A program made the position numbers and the translations under genes. From NCBI GenBank assembly GCA_029560455.1, contig JAKQKW010000206.1, positions 1 to 6,848 of the forward strand: a DNA stretch of 6,848 bases. Direction: 5' to 3'. Below the pieces are notes generated by a model. It saw only the letters and a program-made list of their open reading frames with translations, was not told the DNA's origin and made no database searches. Of the stretch, positions 1-4,564 are shown in pieces; positions within the stretch are counted from its first letter, which is position 1, and each line of letters starts with the position of its first letter. Source of the stretch: Candidatus Rifleibacteriota bacterium. Lineage in GTDB: Bacteria; Riflebacteria; Ozemobacteria; Ozemobacterales; Ozemobacteraceae.

Positions 1-1
1 G

Positions 2-433
2 AAATTTCCGGGTACGGCCAGTAAAGAATTCGGGCTGATGGTTTCTTTCAAGCGATCGATCGACAATGCCCGTCTCGCCGATCTTTCAGAAGAAATGTAT
101 CGCCGGTTTTCTGCTTCAGAAAACAAAAAAGCGTCGAAACCCTCAAAAAAAGACCAGGCTGATATACCAGGCCGTAAACTGCCCGATCAGCGTGATATTT
201 TGACCCGGGTAGCCTTTTCGATGCCTGAATGCGGTGATGTTCTCGTCGTGGCGCCCCGCAGTTCGCTGCCGTATTACCGCCGCCGCGCCGCCAGACTTGA
301 CCAGGTGCGCCGCGAAAAGGCGGGTATCGGGAGCATGCTGCCCCCGATACGTATATTCTCTCTTGCCCGCGAAGACGTCTGGAACGCCGCCTGCGAGAAA
401 ATCAAAAAGTTCAACATCAAATATCACATCTGA
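2..433 (+). CDS. C-terminal part of an unidentified protein (5' end outside window)
   Basis: The reading frame is open from the left edge to a TGA at 431-433, giving 143 visible residues. I do not recognise the family. An ATG at 38 is possible, but it has no Shine-Dalgarno sequence and the frame continues upstream of it, so this is more likely the tail of a longer gene. The visible part starts with a helix-like segment (SIDNARLADLSEEMYRRF), continues with a Lys/Ser-rich probable linker, and then an alpha/beta-looking region containing DVLVVAPRSSLPYYRRRAARL and PPIRIFSLARED. It is rich in Arg and Lys and has no membrane segment or signal peptide, so a cytoplasmic location is likely. It converges on the TPR gene with only 8 bases between the stop codons and no visible terminator. 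Opposite-strand frames here lack good start sites. I am confident it is coding but cannot suggest a function. Confidence 0.7.
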   Translation, partial: KFPGTASKEFGLMVSFKRSIDNARLADLSEEMYRRFSASENKKASKPSKKDQADIPGRKLPDQRDILTRVAFSMPECGDVLVVAPRSSLPYYRRRAARLDQVRREKAGIGSMLPPIRIFSLAREDVWNAACEKIKKFNIKYHI

Positions 434-441
434 CAAAACCG

Positions 442-1278
442 TTATTGAATGGTGTTGCCGGTGGGTGCGGTGGTGTTGCCGATGATGTCTTTGAACTGCC
501 TGATTCTTTCGACGACCTTGGCGACCAGACGTGGTTGGCGGCGCAGCGAATTTTTCAGGGCGGGCCGCAGCTGTTCTTCCTTACGGTGCAGATTGGCAAA
601 GGCGGCGCTGTCCACGATCAGATTTTCGTTGTCGGGATTGAACTGAAGCCCTTTGCTGATAAGAGCTGCGGCGGCGTCAATTTCGTTGCCGAGCAGGCAG
701 ATATGCAGCAGATTCTGCCAGGCCGGCGCAAATTCAGGGTCGATGCCGGTGCATTTTTCGAAATAGTGGCGGGCGCGCTCCAGAACTCCGCCTTTCAGAA
801 AATAAAGCCCGAGATTGAAAGCGGCCGGCAGACTTTTGGGGTTCAATTCGAGGGTGCGTGCAAAGAGTTCCATGGCCCGGATTTCGTCGCCGAGCACCAG
901 ATGGCTCATTCCCAGATTGAACTGCGCTGAGGAGCTTTTCGGGCGCAGGTCTGCCGCTTTCTGCAGCCAGGTCAGCGATTCGCGGTGATGCCCGTTGACA
1001 GCCAGGCACGTGCCGAAGTGAAAAGCGATATCGAACCTGTCGCCATCGAGTTCAGCGGCGCAGGCAAGGTAGTATTCAGCTCTCTCTCCTTCGTGTTTTT
1101 CGAGGTAAATCTTACCAATGTAAAGGTAGGCGGCAGCGTCAAAAGGGTTGAGTCTGATGATCTGCTGCAGGTCGACGATGCTTTCGTGGTCATCGCCCAG
1201 TGCGGTTTTGTAACCGACGTTGAACCACAGGTCGTTAACTCTGTCGTCCTGATTGTTTACGATTCCGGAATTTTTCAT
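442..1278 (-). CDS. TPR-repeat protein, cytoplasmic
   Basis: The protein has 278 residues and consists almost entirely of tetratricopeptide repeats. About six or seven 34-residue units run from residue 14 to 245, with typical signatures such as AAYLYIGKIYLEKHEGERAE, SAQFNLGMSHLVLGDEIRAM and AAFNLGLYFLKGGVLERARH, most ending in LxPxx (RLNPFD, DLRPKS, ELNPKS). TPR domains form a helical superhelix that binds other proteins, so a scaffold or adaptor role is inferred; the partner is unknown. There is no signal peptide or membrane helix. The start is set by a strong AGGAGGT seven bases upstream of the ATG. The tail after residue 250 is basic and then becomes a low-complexity GNTTAPTGNTIQ, encoded by a short direct repeat. 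The gene is divergent from the metallopeptidase-like gene and shares a promoter-like motif with it. It is convergent with the gene at the left edge. Confidence 0.93.
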   Translation of the reverse strand: MKNSGIVNNQDDRVNDLWFNVGYKTALGDDHESIVDLQQIIRLNPFDAAAYLYIGKIYLEKHEGERAEYYLACAAELDGDRFDIAFHFGTCLAVNGHHRESLTWLQKAADLRPKSSSAQFNLGMSHLVLGDEIRAMELFARTLELNPKSLPAAFNLGLYFLKGGVLERARHYFEKCTGIDPEFAPAWQNLLHICLLGNEIDAAAALISKGLQFNPDNENLIVDSAAFANLHRKEEQLRPALKNSLRRQPRLVAKVVERIRQFKDIIGNTTAPTGNTIQ

Positions 1279-1285
1279 GTGATTT

Positions 1286-1292
1286 ACCTCCT
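1286..1292 (-). promoter_or_regulatory. Ribosome binding site of the TPR gene
   Basis: Read on the minus strand this is AGGAGGT, seven bases before the ATG that ends at 1278. It is a near-ideal Shine-Dalgarno sequence and fixes the start codon. Confidence 0.85.
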
Positions 1293-1312
1293 GAAGTTTT
1301 TCGCCCTCATTT

Positions 1313-1344
1313 ATTTAATTCCGGAAAACCCACAAATTTTTTCA
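1313..1344 (-). promoter_or_regulatory. Promoter-like module upstream of the TPR gene
   Basis: Read on the minus strand: TGAAAAAA (1344-1337), ten bases, the palindrome TTCCGGAA (1326-1319), then TTAAAT (1318-1313), which could serve as a -10 element. The same arrangement with identical spacing lies upstream of the metallopeptidase-like gene at 1791-1822. The module ends 34 bases before the TPR start codon, a suitable distance for a short leader carrying the ribosome site. No good TTGACA box sits 16-18 bases from the hexamer, so either this is not a housekeeping promoter or the palindrome binds an activator or repressor. Seen: the sequence identity and spacing. Inferred: promoter function. 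Confidence 0.4.
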
Positions 1345-1663
1345 GATTTTTTTAAGTCAAATTTTGTCTCTTTGCCCTGGAAATACTGGACACGGTCGTT
1401 CTGTATGACAACAATCTGGAGTCGTCGTTTATTGAGTAGTGAACTGTTCCTGGCGGGCTTTCAATCTTCGGCGGCGATGGTTTTGCGCGGGAGTTTTTAT
1501 TCGCCTTGATAATGTTTGCTGATAAATGAAGCGCAACTCCGGATATGGGTTTTGGCTTTCTGGTTTCGGGCACAGATAAACACGAATGAACAACAATGAA
1601 GACAGTTTCGATAATGATCTCAGAATAGGGCACCTGGACATTCGCCAGAACTGATTCTTTTCT

Positions 1664-1671
1664 ACCTCCTT
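1664..1671 (-). promoter_or_regulatory. Orphan Shine-Dalgarno sequence
   Basis: Read on the minus strand this is AAGGAGGT, a perfect ribosome site, but no ATG, GTG or TTG follows within 5-12 bases. The nearest ATG is about 20 bases downstream and opens a frame of about 70 codons ending at 1429. It may mark a decayed gene, or be a chance match in an intergenic region. Confidence 0.3.
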
Positions 1672-1680
1672 GTTATGCGG

Positions 1681-1733
1681 TCGAGGGGAAAATTTTCTGC
1701 GCAATTTTGAGTTGAATGGGAAAATTTCCTCGA
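1681..1733. repeat. Imperfect inverted repeat (possible hairpin)
   Basis: TCGAGG at 1681-1686 is complementary to CCTCGA at 1728-1733. Further in, AAA (1689-1691) faces TTT (1725-1727) and TTTTC (1693-1697) faces GAAAA (1720-1724). This makes about 14 base pairs with three bulged bases on the left arm and a loop of about 20 bases. No run of T directly follows on either strand, so it is not a typical intrinsic terminator. It could be a regulatory hairpin or operator, or the residue of a small repeat element. Confidence 0.4.
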
Positions 1734-1790
1734 AATTGCTGCTTTTTGCCTATTGTGGCTGGAATGTTTTTTGCTTTCGTTATTTTTTGG

Positions 1791-1822
1791 TGAAAAAAAA
1801 TAGAAAAATTCCGGAATATAAC
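1791..1822 (+). promoter_or_regulatory. Promoter-like module upstream of the metallopeptidase-like gene
   Basis: TGAAAAAA (1791-1798), ten bases, the palindrome TTCCGGAA (1809-1816), then TATAAC (1817-1822), a plausible -10 hexamer. The same order and spacing occurs in inverted orientation upstream of the TPR gene at 1313-1344. The hexamer lies 44 bases before the start codon, which leaves room for a short leader with the ribosome site. No standard -35 box is present at the usual distance. Promoter function is inferred from position and from the shared motif. Confidence 0.45.
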
Positions 1823-1853
1823 TTCTGAAGACGTTGAAAATGTTACGGCAGGC

Positions 1854-1862
1854 AAGGAGGGG
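1854..1862 (+). promoter_or_regulatory. Ribosome binding site of the metallopeptidase-like gene
   Basis: AAGGAGGGG lies four bases before the ATG at 1867 (six to seven from the AGGAGG core). It selects ATG 1867 over the in-frame TTG at 1834 and ATG at 1840. This fits the signal peptide, which begins directly at 1867. Confidence 0.85.
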
Positions 1863-1866
1863 TAAG

Positions 1867-3918
1867 ATGAAAAAGTTTAACGCGGGGACCCTGGTTCTGA
1901 TCTGTATTTTCCTTCTGGCATTCGTGGTTCAGGCAATCGGTGCAACCAGTGTCGACCTGCAGGCGATAAAAAAACAGATCGCCACCTGCGAAGCAAGCGT
2001 CAAGCTTAACCAGTATTTTGTTCGTGCCAATCAGAGCTATTTGCAGCGCCAGATCAGCAACAGCCAGATACTTGCCGGCAGTTATCAACGTCAGCTCGAC
2101 AATCTGCCGCGCAATCTTCTTAACAATGTAAACGCGGTCAATCGTAAACTGGCTGCAATAAACAGTTCTTGTCGCAAAGACCTGCAGACGAACGCTGCCG
2201 AAATTGCCAGAGTCAGCCGGGAGTTTGACGCCCTGATCGAGTATCAGGTTTTGCAGAAACAGATCGAGCCCGCCCGGGCAGCAGTCTTCAACCGTGAAAT
2301 AGCCAGACTTGAAAGTCTTAAAAAAAGCCGGCTTGCATCGTATCGTAGCCGTGAAACATCTCTTCTCGCCCGCATGCAACAGGCTAAAGCCGCTGCTGAC
2401 CGGCAGATTTACCAGTTGAAAAAAAGTAATATGGCGAGTCGCAATTCGCTGCTCAACCGTATTCAATCTGTATGGTCACAGTTGGGTTCGACAATCACCA
2501 GAATCAACCAGCTTATCAACCGGCTTTATGAGCAGATCAACCGTCTGGCTGCGACAATTTCCGAACTTGAAAAAAAGCTGGCCGGCAACACTGGTTCTGA
2601 TGCTGGATCAGGTAACGATTCCGACACCGGTCAGACCGGCCAGCGGCTTATAGGGCAGCTTGTCTGTCTCGAAACTCAAAAAGAGAATCGACCGGTTTAC
2701 ACTGGTGAACAGCTCACCTTTTCGCTCGAAAATCTGCGACGGGTATCAGTTACGAAGACCGGCACAGTTTATTATGTTGTTGATCCGGCCAAAGTAGCCA
2801 GCTGGAGCTGGAAAGCCGAGGGCGGCAGTTTTGACGCCAGACGTGCGCTTGAATCTTCCCTGCCGGCGCATAGAAAAATCTGGAACACCGCTGACCGGGC
2901 TGGCTGGTACAGCATCGAATGTGGCGTAGACCTCTATGGCAATGGTCAACTGACCGCAACTTTTACTCATCGCCTCTACATAAGTCAGAAGACTGTTCTG
3001 CAGCCGCCCGCTTCTTTCTCAATCAATATCGTCGGGCAGAGCCCGATTCCGGGCAGTCTGAACGCCAGACGTCAGGTTGAGTTTACGCAGACTTTCACCG
3101 CTGATACCGCCCTAACCAGTACCCTGACCTGGCTGGCAACGCCTGGCAAACTTGAAGTTAATGGCAAAACCGCAAAGTGGAGCCTGACCTGCGCCCTTGA
3201 CGCCATACCAGATGCGGTTACGGTAACCTGTCTTTCGAGCTTCAGTGGGCAGAATTACCGGTGTGAGAAAAAATTCGAACTGTCGAAAAAGGCTGCCGAA
3301 GACGAGAAAGACCCGGCAGTCGCCGCAAAAAACGCCGACCCGGAAAAGATTCTCGGCTATTTTGAGAAGCTTGGTATTAAAATAGATAACAATTTCGGGC
3401 CGAATGGCATGCCAGAGTTTTGGACCCGCGAGCAGCTCTACTATGCCTGGAAAACCGTCACCTCGCTGCCTGAGCATTTTGCCGCGCCGCTGAAAACTCT
3501 GAAACGTGTGGCCAGTTTTGGTGGCAGGTCGTCGGTGCTTGGTTATGTAATGGTCGGCACCCCAACTGTCTATATGTGTGATTCATCTACCCGTGGCTAC
3601 CATTTCGAAACGACTCTGGTTCACGAAATGGCCCATGTCTGGTATTTTGAAAAGACCAATCTGGCAGTTAAAGAGGCCTGGCAAAAGGCTTTCTATAAAG
3701 ATGGCAGGCTGGATACAACGAAGGAAAGCCCTGTTTCCGTCTACGGTCATACCAACCTGCACGAGGATTTTGCCGAAGCCTGCCGTATCTACTGGGAAAA
3801 CGGCCCGAAAATGGCCGAAACCAGCCCGCTGCGCTACAAGTTTCTGCGCGAACAGGTCTTCAAGATGCAATACGACGCTCCCAATCCATATTCAAAAGAA
3901 AAAATATACCAGCCATGA
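1867..3918 (+). CDS. Secreted coiled-coil protein with C-terminal lethal-factor-like zinc metallopeptidase domain
   Basis: The protein has 683 residues. Residues 1-26 form a signal peptide (MKKFNAGTLVLICIFLLAFV, probable cleavage after AIGA, no lipobox cysteine), so it is exported. Residues 27-240 are Gln/Arg/Leu-rich and predicted to form a long coiled coil. A Gly/Ser/Asp linker follows at about 241-258, then two beta-rich, probably Ig-like regions (about 262-385 and 386-473), and a charged Ala/Lys/Asp linker. The C-terminal 190 residues hold HEMAH (H586, E587, H590) and, 43 residues after H590, Y626-x6-E633-DFAEA. In anthrax lethal factor (peptidase family M34) the zinc ligands H686, H690 and E735 and the catalytic Y728 have nearly the same layout, including the EFFAEA motif. 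All key residues are present, so an active gluzincin is likely; the substrate is unknown. The gene may be co-transcribed with the small secreted protein downstream. The start is set by AAGGAGG. Coiled-coil and Ig-like assignments are by eye. Confidence 0.9.
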   Translation: MKKFNAGTLVLICIFLLAFVVQAIGATSVDLQAIKKQIATCEASVKLNQYFVRANQSYLQRQISNSQILAGSYQRQLDNLPRNLLNNVNAVNRKLAAINSSCRKDLQTNAAEIARVSREFDALIEYQVLQKQIEPARAAVFNREIARLESLKKSRLASYRSRETSLLARMQQAKAAADRQIYQLKKSNMASRNSLLNRIQSVWSQLGSTITRINQLINRLYEQINRLAATISELEKKLAGNTGSDAGSGNDSDTGQTGQRLIGQLVCLETQKENRPVYTGEQLTFSLENLRRVSVTKTGTVYYVVDPAKVASWSWKAEGGSFDARRALESSLPAHRKIWNTADRAGWYSIECGVDLYGNGQLTATFTHRLYISQKTVLQPPASFSINIVGQSPIPGSLNARRQVEFTQTFTADTALTSTLTWLATPGKLEVNGKTAKWSLTCALDAIPDAVTVTCLSSFSGQNYRCEKKFELSKKAAEDEKDPAVAAKNADPEKILGYFEKLGIKIDNNFGPNGMPEFWTREQLYYAWKTVTSLPEHFAAPLKTLKRVASFGGRSSVLGYVMVGTPTVYMCDSSTRGYHFETTLVHEMAHVWYFEKTNLAVKEAWQKAFYKDGRLDTTKESPVSVYGHTNLHEDFAEACRIYWENGPKMAETSPLRYKFLREQVFKMQYDAPNPYSKEKIYQP

Positions 3919-3982
3919 AAAAAGTCACCTGACCGATAGACCGCGACATCGAACAGGTATAGAATTGCCGGTATGGCATTAG

Positions 3983-4011
3983 CGCGTTTGCACCTTTCGG
4001 AGCATGGCGCG
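3983..4011 (+). ncRNA. Possible RNA hairpin in the leader
   Basis: CGCG (3983-3986) and CGCG (4008-4011) close a stem. An inner stem pairs TGCACC (3989-3994) with GGAGCA (3999-4004) around a TTTC tetraloop, with one A-A mismatch. It has about nine base pairs and is not followed by a T run, so it is a leader structure rather than a terminator. Function is unknown. Confidence 0.3.
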
Positions 4012-4053
4012 AGGAGAGTCGCAAAAGCCTGTAAGCAGATGTGGCAACGAACC

Positions 4054-4061
4054 AAAAGGGG
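4054..4061 (+). promoter_or_regulatory. Ribosome binding site of the small secreted protein gene
   Basis: AAAAGGGG lies six bases before the ATG at 4068. It is a weaker site than those of the two divergent genes but well placed, and it supports ATG 4068 rather than the upstream GTG at 4041. Confidence 0.6.
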
Positions 4062-4067
4062 AAAATC

Positions 4068-4532
4068 ATGAAATACCTGATTATGGCTGTGATCTGTCTC
4101 GGAATCCTTTCGACCGGGGTGCATGCGATGATCGAAACTCTTAATCTCGATGAACTGGTTGGGCGCTCGGAAATGGTCGTAGCCGGCAAAGTCACGGCAA
4201 TTAAACCGGTTCCAAGAACGCCTGAAACTGCCGCGATTTATGCCGATCTGCCCGAACAGCTGACTTTTCTCGATAATGAAATCGAAGTCGCTGAAAGCCA
4301 CAAGGGTAGCCTGAAGGCCGGCGATAAGCTCAGCATTAGAACCCTCAGCGGCTTCGAAGATTCGACCACTTTTGCTGCCGACTGCACTTATCTGCTGTTT
4401 CTTGTCACAAGAGAAGGACAGTATGAAGTCGTTAATACCCCGCAGGGTTGCTGGCCGGTCGAAGAAGACGGCAAATTCGGCGGCATGGGCTTCGAAACCA
4501 CCCTGGACCAGGTCAAGGCCGCAATCAAATAG
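4068..4532 (+). CDS. Small secreted protein of unknown function
   Basis: The protein has 154 residues. Residues 1-20 (MKYLIMAVICLGILSTGVHA) form a clear signal peptide with an AxA-like end (VHA), so the protein is exported. The mature part follows a pattern I recall from uncharacterised secreted proteins: LDELVGRSEMVVAGKVTAI near residues 27-45, an IEVAESHKGSLKAGDKLSIR strand-turn-strand, then CTYLLFLVTREGQYEVVNTP and a final QGCWPVEEDGKF. It looks like one small beta-rich domain. C106 and C128 are the only cysteines left after cleavage and could form a disulfide. The start is ATG 4068, preceded by AAAAGGGG six bases upstream; an in-frame GTG at 4041 is less suited because it would put nine polar residues before the signal peptide. 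It lies 149 bases after the metallopeptidase-like gene on the same strand and may be transcribed with it. No enzymatic motif is visible. Confidence 0.88.
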   Translation: MKYLIMAVICLGILSTGVHAMIETLNLDELVGRSEMVVAGKVTAIKPVPRTPETAAIYADLPEQLTFLDNEIEVAESHKGSLKAGDKLSIRTLSGFEDSTTFAADCTYLLFLVTREGQYEVVNTPQGCWPVEEDGKFGGMGFETTLDQVKAAIK

Positions 4533-4564
4533 TTTTTTGCGCTCTTTTCTCTGACCTGTTGCCG

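Larger units (their letters stand above)
1279..1866. other. Long divergent intergenic region, probably non-coding
   Basis: This stretch of 588 bases separates two divergent genes. It holds two promoter-like modules at its ends, the two ribosome sites, an imperfect inverted repeat at 1681-1733 and an unused Shine-Dalgarno sequence on the minus strand at 1664-1671. Minus-strand frames of 91 and 93 codons exist (1429-1704 and 1352-1633). Their predicted proteins are Ser/Arg/Lys/Pro-rich, resemble no family I know, overlap each other, and lack a start codon properly placed behind a ribosome site, so I do not call them genes. The flanks (about 1310-1370 and 1690-1820) are markedly AT-rich. The middle (about 1375-1560) has a composition closer to coding DNA and could be a gene remnant. 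Confidence 0.6.
3919..4067 (+). other. Spacer/leader before the small secreted protein gene, possibly structured
   Basis: These 149 bases contain no convincing gene. An ATG overlapping the preceding stop codon (3915) opens only MKKVT before a stop at 3930-3932. A hairpin can be drawn at 3983-4011: CGCG pairs with CGCG, then TGC with GCA, and CC with GG around a TTTC loop, with one A-A mismatch and a small internal loop. Next come CGCAAAAGCC (4020-4029) and GCC at 4027-4029, which can pair with GGC at 4043-4045. The order hairpin, CGCAAAAGCC-like segment, second hairpin loosely recalls the cyclic di-GMP-I (GEMM) riboswitch core, but the match is weak and I do not call it. No clear terminator follows the upstream gene, so read-through transcription is possible. 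Confidence 0.3.

Noticed and set aside
445..930. Plus-strand open frame opposite the TPR gene
   Set aside because: The TPR pattern on the minus strand is unmistakable and has an ideal ribosome site. The plus-strand frame has no ribosome site and mirrors the TPR codons.
985..1509. Plus-strand open frame running from the TPR gene into the intergenic region
   Set aside because: Its first half is antisense to TPR codons, its second half is AT-rich non-coding-like DNA, and it has no ribosome site.
1843..2466. Minus-strand open frame of 207 codons inside the metallopeptidase-like gene
   Set aside because: It lies opposite the coiled-coil region of a gene with a strong ribosome site, signal peptide and domain structure. 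It has no ribosome site of its own and no recognisable motif, so it is a shadow frame.
3960..4067. tRNA or known small RNA in the spacer
   Set aside because: There is no T-loop GTTCGA, no anticodon arm and no cloverleaf folding; only one modest hairpin can be drawn.
4517..4564. Possible terminator between the two convergent genes
   Set aside because: CGCAA (4520-4524) could pair with TTGCG (4537-4541), but the stem has only five pairs, a 12-base loop and no proper T run directly after it. I see no convincing intrinsic terminator for either gene.
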